Below, one piece after another: positions 1-7,156 of a stretch of DNA of 7,477 nucleotides. The notes below the pieces were generated by a model. The model did no database searches. It saw only the letters and a program-made list of their open reading frames with translations, and was not told the DNA's origin. The stretch is from Puia dinghuensis (GTDB taxonomy: Bacteria > Bacteroidota > Bacteroidia > Chitinophagales > Chitinophagaceae). Positions within the stretch are counted from its first letter, which is position 1; each line of letters begins with the position of its first letter. The stretch lies in assembly GCA_026224995.1 (NCBI GenBank), contig JAMFRX010000054.1, positions 1 through 7,477 on the forward strand, given 5' to 3'. The translations under genes were made by a program, and so were the position numbers.

Positions 1-117
1 GGTTTGAAGGATCGGGAGTAAACATTTCTCCAATTCCGCTGTCATATTAGCAGCAAGAATGGGTTCCACGATCGTAATGGCATGAATTTTTTCTCTGCTA
101 TTAATTTTGACTTGCAT
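1..117 (-). CDS. STAS-domain-like small protein, N-terminal fragment
   Basis: The minus strand reads open from an ATG at 115-117 to the window edge, giving 39 residues that begin MQVKINSREKIHAITIVEP and continue with LAANMTAELEKCLLPILQT. The short beta strands, then an 'ANM' segment leading into a predicted helix, resemble the start of stand-alone STAS (anti-sigma-factor antagonist-like) proteins of about 120 residues that I recall from Bacteroidota. The part that would carry the regulatory Ser/Thr lies outside the window, so neither phosphorylation nor a partner switch can be judged. It is transcribed divergently from clpC, with 92 bp between the two starts, and a perfect palindrome begins 12 bp upstream of its ATG. 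The reading frame is well supported by its uninterrupted run to the edge and sensible start. The family call is by resemblance only and is moderately uncertain. Confidence 0.55.
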   Translation of the reverse strand, partial: MQVKINSREKIHAITIVEPILAANMTAELEKCLLPILQT

Positions 118-129
118 ATACACTTAATG

Positions 130-149
130 TTATTAACGGCCGTTAATAA
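130..149. promoter_or_regulatory. Perfect 20-bp palindrome in divergent promoter region (putative operator)
   Basis: The half-site TTATTAACGG is followed directly by its exact reverse complement CCGTTAATAA with no spacer; the match stops at 129/150. It sits between the divergent STAS-like gene (12 bp from its start) and clpC (60 bp from its start). A spacerless, two-fold symmetric site in such a position is typical of a binding site for a dimeric regulator, but the protein is unknown. No run of T follows it on either strand, so it does not look like a terminator. I could not place a convincing Bacteroidota promoter (TTTG ... TAnnTTTG) around it for either gene. Confidence 0.5.
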
Positions 150-209
150 AGTGGCAGAAATAGAGTCAAAAATATTCGTTATTATTGTATAAAGCTCAAT
201 AACTTAAAA

Positions 210-2744
210 ATGGATAATAATTTTTCAGCCCAGGTAAAGGAGATTATATCGTTCAGCAGGGAGGAAGCTTTGCGACTGGGGAACGATTTTATCGGTACGG
301 AGCACTTATTGCTGGGTTTGATCCGGGAGGGTGATAATACGGCTGTCCGCATTTTGAAGAGTTTCAACGTGGACCTGTATGAATTACGAAAGGAGGTGGA
401 AATGGCAGTAAAGGATAAGACCGGTAAGAACATCGCCAACATCAATAGCCTGCCCCTTACCAAGCAAGCCGAGAAAGTGATCCGGGTAACCGTTCTTGAA
501 GCAAAGGCCCTCAAAAGCCCGACGGTAGAGACGGAGCACCTGATGCTCTCCATCCTGAAGAACAAAGAGAACATTGCAACGCAGATCTTAAATCAGTTCG
601 ACGTGGATTATGACCTGTTCCGCAATGAGCTGGGTGTCGTGAAAAGCAACGACGTCCGGAGTGAGTATGCGGAAGAGAACGACGACGATTTCGACGAAGA
701 AAAGAAGTATTCGCAGCAGAAGGCGCGTTCCGCGGGGAATGCGAAGAGCAAGACGCCGGTGCTGGACAACTTTGGAAGGGATATCACGAGACTGGCGGAA
801 ATGGGGGCATTGGATCCCATTGTAGGCCGGGAAGAAGAGATAGAGCGGGTATCGCAGATCCTTTCCCGGCGTAAGAAGAACAACCCCATCCTGATCGGGG
901 AGCCCGGTGTGGGTAAGACGGCGATCGTGGAGGGCCTGGCCCTGCGGATCGTCCAGCGCAAGGTATCCCGTGTATTGTTCGATAAGCGGGTGATCTCGCT
1001 GGATCTTGCCGCCCTGGTAGCCGGTACGAAGTACCGTGGCCAGTTCGAAGAGCGGATGAAGGCGATCATGAACGAGCTGGAGAAGAACAGGGATGTGATC
1101 CTCTTTATCGATGAGATCCATACCATCGTGGGTGCGGGTGGCGCCAGCGGGTCGCTGGATGCCAGCAACATCTTCAAGCCGGCCCTGGCCCGTGGCGAGC
1201 TGCAGTGCATAGGCGCCAGCACGCTCGATGAATACAGGATGTACATCGAGAAGGACGGGGCGCTTGACCGTCGTTTCCAGAAGGTCATGATCGATCCGCC
1301 GAGCGTGGAGGAGACCATTCAGATCCTGAACAACATTAAATCGAAGTACGAAGACTATCATAACGTCACCTATTCCGACGACGCCATCGACGCCTGCGTG
1401 AAGCTGAGCGACCGGTATATGACCGACAGGCTGCTGCCCGACAAGGCCATCGACGTGCTGGACGAAGTAGGGGCCAGGGTGCATCTGAAGAACATCAACG
1501 TTCCACAGAACATCGTGGATCTCGAAAAGAAGATCGAGGACGTGAAAAATGAGAAGAACAAGGTAGTGAAGAGCCAGAAGTTCGAAGAGGCTGCTTCGCT
1601 TCGGGATACGGAAAAACGTCTCCAGGAGGAATTGGAAAAAGCCAAGGCCGAATGGGAGGAAGAGAGCAAGCACAAGCGTTATCCTATCGATGAGGAGAAT
1701 ATCGCCGAAGTGGTCAGCATGATGACCGGCATCCCGGTGAAACGGATGGTGCAGGCCGAGACGGAAAAGCTGCGGAATATGGCCATCGACATGGGTGGCA
1801 TGGTGGTAGGTCAGAATGATGCCATCACCAAGGTCGTCAAGGCTATCCAGCGTAACAGGGTAGGGTTGAAGGACCCCAAGAAACCCATAGGAACGTTCAT
1901 CTTCCTGGGCCCCACGGGCGTAGGTAAGACGGAATTAGCCAGGGCCCTGGCCCGGTATATGTTCGATTCGGAAGATTCGCTCATCCGCATAGATATGAGC
2001 GAATACATGGAGAAATTCACGGTCAGCCGCCTGATCGGCGCGCCTCCCGGCTATGTAGGTTATGAAGAAGGTGGGCAGCTGACGGAACGAGTCCGCCGGA
2101 AGCCCTATTCGGTGATCCTGCTGGATGAGATAGAAAAAGCTCACCCGGATATCTACAATATCCTGCTGCAGGTGCTGGACGATGGCCAGCTTACAGACGG
2201 GCTGGGCCGTAAGGTGGATTTCAAGAATACGTTGATCATCATGACCTCCAATATCGGAGTTCGTCAGCTGAAGGATTTCGGGGATGGGGTAGGATTTGCC
2301 ACGGCTTCCCGGACGCAGAATGCCGACGAGAACAACAAGGCTGTTATCGAGAAGGCGCTCAAGAGGACTTTTAGCCCCGAATTTTTGAATAGGATCGACG
2401 ACGTCGTGATCTTTAACTCTTTGAACAAGGAGCATATCTTCCAGATCATCGATATCCTGATGAAGGGTGTCCTGAAACGGCTGAACAACCTGGGCTTTAC
2501 CCTGGAGCTGGAGGATGAGGCCAAGAACTTCATCGCGGACAAGGGGTATGATGCGCAGTTTGGCGCCCGGCCGCTGCACAGGGCCATTCAGAAATACCTG
2601 GAAGACCCGCTGGCCGAAGAGATCCTCAATATGAACATAAAGAATGGGGATGTCCTGATCGCGGAACTGGATAAGGAGAATTCGAAGATCAAATTCACGC
2701 TGAAGGAGAAACGAAAGAGAAATCGGAAGCTTAGAAGCTTTTAA
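210..2744 (+). CDS. clpC: ClpC: ATP-dependent Clp protease ATP-binding subunit (AAA+ unfoldase)
   Basis: This hexameric HSP100 unfoldase uses ATP to unfold proteins and thread them into the ClpP peptidase in the cytoplasm. The 844 residues are full length for ClpC. Residues 1-145 form the double Clp_N domain, followed by an acidic linker (about 150-170). The first AAA+ domain has Walker A GEPGVGKT (230-237), pore loop KYRG (274-277), Walker B ending ILFIDE (297-302) and an arginine-finger region DRRF (353-356). A coiled middle region with a UVR-type segment (about 435-482) marks ClpC rather than ClpB or ClpA. The second AAA+ domain has Walker A GPTGVGKT (567-574), pore loop GYVG (614-617), Walker B VILLDE (635-640), FLNR (725-728) and sensor-2 GARP (785-788). 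VGF (694-696) fits the ClpP-docking loop. No catalytic residue is missing. The ATG start fits the conserved N-terminus MDNNFSAQVKEII; there is no Shine-Dalgarno site, only A-rich sequence. The tail ends in a basic stretch (KEKRKRNRKLRSF). Apparently monocistronic, with a strong hairpin just after the stop. Confidence 0.97.
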   Translation: MDNNFSAQVKEIISFSREEALRLGNDFIGTEHLLLGLIREGDNTAVRILKSFNVDLYELRKEVEMAVKDKTGKNIANINSLPLTKQAEKVIRVTVLEAKALKSPTVETEHLMLSILKNKENIATQILNQFDVDYDLFRNELGVVKSNDVRSEYAEENDDDFDEEKKYSQQKARSAGNAKSKTPVLDNFGRDITRLAEMGALDPIVGREEEIERVSQILSRRKKNNPILIGEPGVGKTAIVEGLALRIVQRKVSRVLFDKRVISLDLAALVAGTKYRGQFEERMKAIMNELEKNRDVILFIDEIHTIVGAGGASGSLDASNIFKPALARGELQCIGASTLDEYRMYIEKDGALDRRFQKVMIDPPSVEETIQILNNIKSKYEDYHNVTYSDDAIDACVKLSDRYMTDRLLPDKAIDVLDEVGARVHLKNINVPQNIVDLEKKIEDVKNEKNKVVKSQKFEEAASLRDTEKRLQEELEKAKAEWEEESKHKRYPIDEENIAEVVSMMTGIPVKRMVQAETEKLRNMAIDMGGMVVGQNDAITKVVKAIQRNRVGLKDPKKPIGTFIFLGPTGVGKTELARALARYMFDSEDSLIRIDMSEYMEKFTVSRLIGAPPGYVGYEEGGQLTERVRRKPYSVILLDEIEKAHPDIYNILLQVLDDGQLTDGLGRKVDFKNTLIIMTSNIGVRQLKDFGDGVGFATASRTQNADENNKAVIEKALKRTFSPEFLNRIDDVVIFNSLNKEHIFQIIDILMKGVLKRLNNLGFTLELEDEAKNFIADKGYDAQFGARPLHRAIQKYLEDPLAEEILNMNIKNGDVLIAELDKENSKIKFTLKEKRKRNRKLRSF

Positions 2745-2746
2745 AT

Positions 2747-2784
2747 AATAAAAAAAGCCCTCTATACAGAGGGCTTTTTTTATT
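2747..2784 (+). terminator. Strong Rho-independent terminator after clpC
   Basis: The core arms AAAAAAGCCCTCT (2751-2763) and AGAGGGCTTTTTT (2768-2780) are perfectly complementary around an ATAC loop, and four more A/T pairs extend the stem to 17 bp (2747-2784). The GC-rich core is followed by a T-rich tract, and it lies 2 nt past the clpC stop codon. The flanking A and T tracts make it symmetric, but no gene on the minus strand ends here. Its right edge is only 11 nt before the cmk ATG, which is unusual. Confidence 0.92.
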
Positions 2785-2795
2785 TTGCAGTGGAT

Positions 2796-3467
2796 ATGAA
2801 GATCACAATCACCATCGACGGCTGGTCATCCTGCGGGAAGAGTACGCTGGCCAGGCAATTGGCACGTGAGCTGCATTATGTCTATATAGACAGCGGCGCC
2901 ATGTACCGGGCGATCACCCTTTATTTTCTGCGCAATCATGTGGACTGGACCAATCCGGATGCCGTGGAGCAGGCACTTGCGCGTATAAAGCTGGAGTTCG
3001 TGACCAATCATAAGAACGGGCAAACGGAGACCTGGCTGAACGGGGAGAATGTGGAATATGTCATCCGGGACCTGGTGATCGCGGAGAAGGTGAGTGAAGT
3101 AGCCTCAGTGAAAGAGGTGAGGGACTTTGCGGTGAGCCGGCAACAGGAGATGGGTAAGAACAAGGGGATCGTCATGGATGGGAGGGATATCGGGACCGTG
3201 GTCTTTCCTCATGCCGAGCTGAAGATCTTCATGACGGCTGACGAATCGGTCAGGGTGCGCAGGCGGTATAAGGAGCTATATGAAAAGAACCCTAATGTCA
3301 CCCTGGAAGAGGTCAAGCAGAACCTGGCGAGGCGGGACTATATAGATTCGCATCGGGCGATCAGCCCTTTGCGGCAGGCCGAGGATGCCATTGTTTTGGA
3401 CAATTCGCATCTTACCATGCGGGAGCAGCTGGAGATCGCCCAGCACTGGGTGAAAGAGAGGTTATAG
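2796..3467 (+). CDS. cmk: (d)CMP kinase (cytidylate kinase)
   Basis: The enzyme phosphorylates CMP and dCMP to the diphosphates with ATP in the cytoplasm, supplying CTP and dCTP synthesis and recycling nucleotides from RNA and lipid turnover. The 223-residue product is of normal length. It has the P-loop GWSSCGKST (9-17), whose SSC variant I recall as typical of Bacteroidota enzymes. It also has the CMP-site motif DSGAMYRA (32-39), the conserved DGRDIGT (128-134), and a C-terminal lid segment with RRDYIDSHRAISPL and EDAIVLDNS that matches the family. I chose the ATG at 2796, because MKITITIDG is the usual family N-terminus. An in-frame GTG six bases upstream (2790) would add Met-Asp and cannot be excluded. 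There is no Shine-Dalgarno site. The clpC terminator ends 11 nt upstream, so the promoter is not obvious. The downstream neighbour glnN converges on it with a shared terminator. Confidence 0.95.
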   Translation: MKITITIDGWSSCGKSTLARQLARELHYVYIDSGAMYRAITLYFLRNHVDWTNPDAVEQALARIKLEFVTNHKNGQTETWLNGENVEYVIRDLVIAEKVSEVASVKEVRDFAVSRQQEMGKNKGIVMDGRDIGTVVFPHAELKIFMTADESVRVRRRYKELYEKNPNVTLEEVKQNLARRDYIDSHRAISPLRQAEDAIVLDNSHLTMREQLEIAQHWVKERL

Positions 3468-3495
3468 GGCGCGCCCCCGGCAAAAGAAGCTATAA

Positions 3496-3521
3496 AAAAA
3501 CCCGCCATCAGGCGGGTTTTT
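3496..3521. terminator. Bidirectional terminator between cmk and glnN
   Basis: The arms AAAAACCCGCC (3496-3506) and GGCGGGTTTTT (3511-3521) pair perfectly around an ATCA loop. A run of A on the left and T on the right gives a U-tract on both strands, as expected between convergent genes. It lies 28 nt past the cmk stop and 4 nt past the glnN stop on the other strand. Confidence 0.93.
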
Positions 3522-3525
3522 CGTT

Positions 3526-5718
3526 TTATCTCAGGAAGAGTAATTCGCGGTACTTGGAAAGGACCCATTCCTTGTCATCGACCAGGAGCTCCAGCTTATC
3601 TACATGATAACGGATCTCATCGAAGAAGGGCTCTTTCACCTGGCTGTTGTAGGCGATAGCCTTGGTGCGCGTGTCGGTAATGGCGTTGGCGATCTTGCGG
3701 GCCTCGATCATCTTGCCTACGAGCTCGCTTATCTTGGAGATGTGCTCGGAGATCTTTTCCAGGATCGCCTGCTGATTGGTATAAGCGCTCACGGGAAGAC
3801 CGACTTCCTTTAATCCCTTGATGTTCTGGATCAGAACATTCTGGTATTTGATGGCCGGGGGCAGGACATGGCTGGTAGCCAGTTCGCCCATGATCCGGGC
3901 TTCGATCTGTACCCGCTTGATGTATTTTTCCAGCTCTATCTCGTGCCGGGCTTCGAGCTCTATGTGCGTATAAACGCCATTGGCTTCGTAGAGGTGCTTG
4001 GCTTTTTCGGTGATCATGGCATCCAGGGCCAGGGGGGTCGTCCGGACGTTGGGCAGACCACGTCTTTCGGCTTCATGATGCCATTCGTCGCTGTAGCCAT
4101 CGCCTTCGAACAGGACTTTTTCGCTGCTGACCACGTATTCCCGGAGGACGTGCATGATGGCGATCTCTTTTTTATCGCCTTTTTCAATCAGGGAGTCTAC
4201 TTCCTTTTTGAACTTCTTGAGCGTTTCGGCCAGGATGCTGTTGACGGCGATCATGGCGTTAGCGCAGTTGGCGGCGGAGCCGACGGCGCGGAACTCGAAT
4301 TTGTTGCCGGTGAAGGCGAAGGGCGAGGTCCGGTTCCGGTCTGTATTGTCCAGCAGCAGTTCCGGGATGCTGCGATGCAGGTCCAGCTTTAGGATCGCTT
4401 CGTCCTGTTCGTCGAACTTGTCGCCGACCCGCTCTTTTACATCGGCCAGCACCTTGCTGAGGTATTCGCCGATGAATACGGAGATGATGGCAGGGGGGGC
4501 TTCGTTGGCGCCGAGGCGGAAATCGTTACCGGCCGAGGCGATAGAAGCGCGAAGCACATCGGAATATTCATAAACGGCCTTGATCGTATTGACGAAGAAG
4601 GTCAGGAACATCAGGTTGGTCTTTGGTGTCTTGCCGGGAGCCAGGAGGTTGACGCCGGTATCGGTAGCCATGCTCCAGTTGTTGTGCTTGCCGCTGCCGT
4701 TGATGCCGGCAAAGGGCTTTTCGTGGACCAGGACCCGGAGCTTGTGGCGGCGGGCGACGCGGTCCATGATGTCCATGAGCAGAATGTTATGATCGACCGC
4801 AACGCTTACTTCTTCGAAGATGGGGGCGCACTCGAACTGGGCGGGGGCGACCTCATTGTGGCGGGTGCGGAGGGGGATACCTAACTTATAGGCTTCCTGT
4901 TCGTAATCGCGCATGAAGGCGTAGATGCGTTCGGGGATGCTGCCGAAATAATGATCTTCCAGCTGCTGGCCTTTTGCGGGCGCGTGGCCGAATACTGTCC
5001 TGCCGCTCATGACGAGGTCGGGGCGGGCGTTGAACAGGCCTTCGTCGACGACGAAATATTCCTGTTCCCAGCCGAGGGTAGCCGTTACTTTGGTGACGTT
5101 CTTATCGAAGTAATGGCACACATCGACAGCTGCTTTGTCGAGAGAAGCCAGGGCTTTGAGCAAAGGCGCTTTGTAGTCCAGGGACTCGCCGGTATAGCTG
5201 ACGAAGATGGTCGGGATACAGAGCGTTTTTCCGGCGCCGATCTCCATGACGAAAGCGGGTGAAGAAGGGTCCCAGGCCGTGTAGCCGCGGGCTTCGAAAG
5301 TAGCGCGAAGGCCGCCGCTGGGGAAGGAAGACGCATCCGGCTCCTGTTGGATGAGGGCAGCGCCGTCAAATTCTTCTATGGCGGTGCCATCGCTCTTTAT
5401 GGTAAAGAAAGAATCATGCTTTTCTGCAGTGGTACCTGTGAGCGGCTGGAACCAGTGGGTAAAATGCGTGACGCCTTTTGCTTCGGCCCATTGGCGCATG
5501 CCGGAGCCGATCTGATTGGCTACGGCGCGATCGATCTTCTTACCCCCCTTGATAGAGGTCTGAAGACTCTTATAGGCTTCATCACTTAAAAATTCGCGGG
5601 CCGTTTTCAGGGTGAAAACATTTTCGCCGAAGATGGCGGTTATTTTAGCCGCGCCAGGGATCTGACCTTCGGCGGCGGTGGTTAGATTGTCGATAGCTTT
5701 AAATCTTAATGAGGACAT
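3526..5718 (-). CDS. glnN: Glutamine synthetase type III (GlnN)
   Basis: The enzyme makes glutamine from glutamate, ammonia and ATP, and is the large type III form common in Bacteroidota and cyanobacteria. The product is 730 residues, matching the family's usual 700-730 and much longer than type I (about 450-470). Visible motifs include the metal/glutamate-site GWEQEYF (216-222), NEVAPAQFE (288-296), the type III hallmark NGSGKHNNWS (340-349), and NRTSPFAFTGNKFEFR (462-477), followed by VGSAANCANA. An N-terminal region with HWFQPLTG (88-95) and a helical C-terminal region are also as expected. I chose the ATG at 5716-5718 because MSSLRFKAI is the family N-terminus. The frame stays open upstream to an ATG at 5802, but those 28 extra residues are not family-like and cover the promoter region. 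It ends against a bidirectional terminator. Nitrogen-responsive control is plausible from function, but the only sequence hint is the inverted repeat about 50 bp upstream. No GlnB or transporter gene is adjacent. Confidence 0.97.
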   Translation of the reverse strand: MSSLRFKAIDNLTTAAEGQIPGAAKITAIFGENVFTLKTAREFLSDEAYKSLQTSIKGGKKIDRAVANQIGSGMRQWAEAKGVTHFTHWFQPLTGTTAEKHDSFFTIKSDGTAIEEFDGAALIQQEPDASSFPSGGLRATFEARGYTAWDPSSPAFVMEIGAGKTLCIPTIFVSYTGESLDYKAPLLKALASLDKAAVDVCHYFDKNVTKVTATLGWEQEYFVVDEGLFNARPDLVMSGRTVFGHAPAKGQQLEDHYFGSIPERIYAFMRDYEQEAYKLGIPLRTRHNEVAPAQFECAPIFEEVSVAVDHNILLMDIMDRVARRHKLRVLVHEKPFAGINGSGKHNNWSMATDTGVNLLAPGKTPKTNLMFLTFFVNTIKAVYEYSDVLRASIASAGNDFRLGANEAPPAIISVFIGEYLSKVLADVKERVGDKFDEQDEAILKLDLHRSIPELLLDNTDRNRTSPFAFTGNKFEFRAVGSAANCANAMIAVNSILAETLKKFKKEVDSLIEKGDKKEIAIMHVLREYVVSSEKVLFEGDGYSDEWHHEAERRGLPNVRTTPLALDAMITEKAKHLYEANGVYTHIELEARHEIELEKYIKRVQIEARIMGELATSHVLPPAIKYQNVLIQNIKGLKEVGLPVSAYTNQQAILEKISEHISKISELVGKMIEARKIANAITDTRTKAIAYNSQVKEPFFDEIRYHVDKLELLVDDKEWVLSKYRELLFLR

Positions 5719-5764
5719 CTGAAAAGTTTTAGCGAAACTAAATGATTGCGGGTGATTAAACAAT

Positions 5765-5788
5765 TTTTTGGCCCGCGGCTGCCAAAAA
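5765..5788. promoter_or_regulatory. Inverted repeat upstream of glnN (putative operator or leader hairpin)
   Basis: TTTTTGGC (5765-5772) and GCCAAAAA (5781-5788) are exact reverse complements flanking an 8-nt centre that contains the palindrome CCGCGG. The repeat lies 47-70 bp upstream of the glnN ATG within a 159-bp intergenic region that is otherwise A/T-rich. T precedes and A follows the stem on both strands, the reverse of an intrinsic terminator, so an operator or a structured leader is more likely. A possible promoter on the minus strand, TTTG about 22 nt ahead of CATTTTTG, overlaps the repeat's outer arm, but the match to the Bacteroidota consensus is weak. No regulator can be named. 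Confidence 0.4.
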
Positions 5789-5877
5789 TGGAGAATTTGC
5801 AATAAAAAAACTCAAAAAAATGAAATTTTGGCGTTAGGCAGCTTGATAAATATAATCTTTTGAACTATATCAATTAT

Positions 5878-7146
5878 TCATAATTTATTCAGCATGTTTT
5901 GGGCGAGCCAGGTGTTGAGGTTTTGAAGGGGGCGCAGGCTGCGCAGGGAGTGCAGGAAGGGGGCCAGGAGGAAGGGGAGGAAGATGCTTCGGTAGCGGAC
6001 GATGGTGCCTGCGAAGGGGACGATAAGGCCGATGCTGAGCAGGCCGATGGCGGTGAAGAGGAGGCAGAAGGTGTTGAAGGGGAGACGAGCAGGGACGGGA
6101 GTGCTGGTGGCAGAGTTCGTGCCGTATCGTATGAGGGCCAGGAGGGCGATCAGCCAGATGAACGAGAGCTCCAGGGAGAAGGCGAGGTAGATGGGTTGGC
6201 CACCGGCGCCGGGGAGGGGTTGGAACAGGCCGTTGAGGGCTGCGGCGGGGAGTGCCTTCAGGAGGCTTTGCCAGGACCCGCTAATTGCCGGGAGCCAGAG
6301 TCTGGAATGGCCTTGCAGGAGGTAGAATTCCTGTTGTCGGCGGGCAATTTCCTGGGGCAGGCTGAAGCCAGGGAGTAAGAAGAGGCATAGAAGCGAAAGG
6401 CCGGCCACGGCTGCGGATAAAAGGAGCAGGCGCCGGCGGGCGGCGGGTTTTTCCAGCATCCACCAGGCCAGGATCGGGACCAGGAGGGTGAAGGCGATGG
6501 CGATGCGGAAGTAGGCGATAAGGATGAAGCAGAGAAGGCAGGAGAGGATGGTCCCGGGCAAGCCGGGCGAGGTTCGGGCGGGGGAAGGCGAAGGCCGGGT
6601 CAGGAGCCGGTGGAGGCCGAGGAGCAGGAATCCCAGCAGCATATACAGCACGCCTTCGCGGAAGATACAGGAAGTCCAGAACAGGACCGAGGGCAGCAGA
6701 AAGATGGAAAGGGCCGTCAGCAGGTCGTCAGGAAAACGGCTGCGGAAGGTGCGGAAGAGGGCGACGCTTCCCAGGAAGACGGGAAAGGCAAAAAGGAGGG
6801 TATTGACGTCCATGTGGTCGAAGGACAGGAGGTCGAGCAGCATCTGGATAAAGATCACGCCATTGTGGGAGAAATAGGTCCAGGTAGAATTGTCGGCGCG
6901 GAAGGCGTCGAAGTCGGAGAGCAGCCGGTGCCGGTAGAGGAAGCTCTTCCAGAAATAGTCCCAGATATCGCCATGGCCCGGAAAATACCGGTAGGCGATG
7001 GCATTGTGGAGCCAGCCGGCGCCTACGTGCAGGAAGAAGAACAGCAATAGCCAGACGGGCCGGATGCCCGTGTCCCGGATGAACCGCATTTTTACTATCC
7101 CGTAGCTGCACAGGAGGCCATAAAAGACGAGCAGGAGAATATGCAT
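5878..7146 (-). CDS. Polytopic membrane protein, probably polysaccharide polymerase or GT-C-like; function unknown
   Basis: The 422-residue product is strongly hydrophobic, with about 10-12 likely membrane segments (for example 2-18, 31-47, 96-108, 114-131, 142-161, 165-182, 198-231, 239-260, 320-340, 358-378, 385-400). It has no separate soluble domain. A loop after the second segment (about 48-95) is rich in aromatic and charged residues (HGDIWDYFW, DFDAF, YFSHNG). Two motifs, PSVLFWTSCIFREG (152-165) and GTIVRYRSIFLPFL (380-393), resemble ones I recall in uncharacterised Bacteroidota membrane proteins encoded beside glycosyltransferases. Together with the glycosyltransferase gene ending 10 nt upstream, this suggests a Wzy/EpsG-like polymerase or a lipid-linked-sugar transferase, but no family-defining catalytic residue can be assigned. 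The ATG at 7144-7146 begins a clean membrane segment; a GG two bases before it is too close for a normal Shine-Dalgarno site. No terminator follows, so read-through into glnN is possible. Confidence 0.8.
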   Translation of the reverse strand: MHILLLVFYGLLCSYGIVKMRFIRDTGIRPVWLLLFFFLHVGAGWLHNAIAYRYFPGHGDIWDYFWKSFLYRHRLLSDFDAFRADNSTWTYFSHNGVIFIQMLLDLLSFDHMDVNTLLFAFPVFLGSVALFRTFRSRFPDDLLTALSIFLLPSVLFWTSCIFREGVLYMLLGFLLLGLHRLLTRPSPSPARTSPGLPGTILSCLLCFILIAYFRIAIAFTLLVPILAWWMLEKPAARRRLLLLSAAVAGLSLLCLFLLPGFSLPQEIARRQQEFYLLQGHSRLWLPAISGSWQSLLKALPAAALNGLFQPLPGAGGQPIYLAFSLELSFIWLIALLALIRYGTNSATSTPVPARLPFNTFCLLFTAIGLLSIGLIVPFAGTIVRYRSIFLPFLLAPFLHSLRSLRPLQNLNTWLAQNMLNKL

Positions 7147-7156
7147 ATCCTTTTAA

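Noticed and set aside
151..167. Possible sigma-54 type promoter (TGGCAG...) upstream of clpC
   Set aside because: The TGGCA half matches a -24 box, but the expected TTGC at -12 is absent.
588..1673. Long open frame (361 codons) antisense to clpC
   Set aside because: It lies wholly within clpC, whose frame is supported by all AAA+ motifs. The predicted protein has no recognisable domain, and such antisense frames are common in GC-biased coding sequence.
3868..4392. Open frame of 174 codons on the plus strand inside glnN
   Set aside because: It is a shadow of the glnN coding strand with no recognisable domain. The glnN frame is certain from its conserved motifs.
5719..5802. 28-residue N-terminal extension of GlnN from an upstream ATG
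   Set aside because: The extension is not family-like and overlaps the A/T-rich promoter region and inverted repeat. The ATG at 5716-5718 gives the standard N-terminus MSSLRFKAI.
5843..5873. Inverted repeat TTGATA / TATCAA downstream of the membrane protein gene
   Set aside because: The arms are only 6 bp, A/T-rich and separated by 19 nt, which is likely by chance in this composition, and no T tract marks a terminator.
5899..6378. Glu/Gly-rich open frame on the plus strand opposite the membrane protein
   Set aside because: Its low-complexity acidic composition is what the complement of a Leu/Pro-rich membrane protein gene gives. It has no start context or domain.
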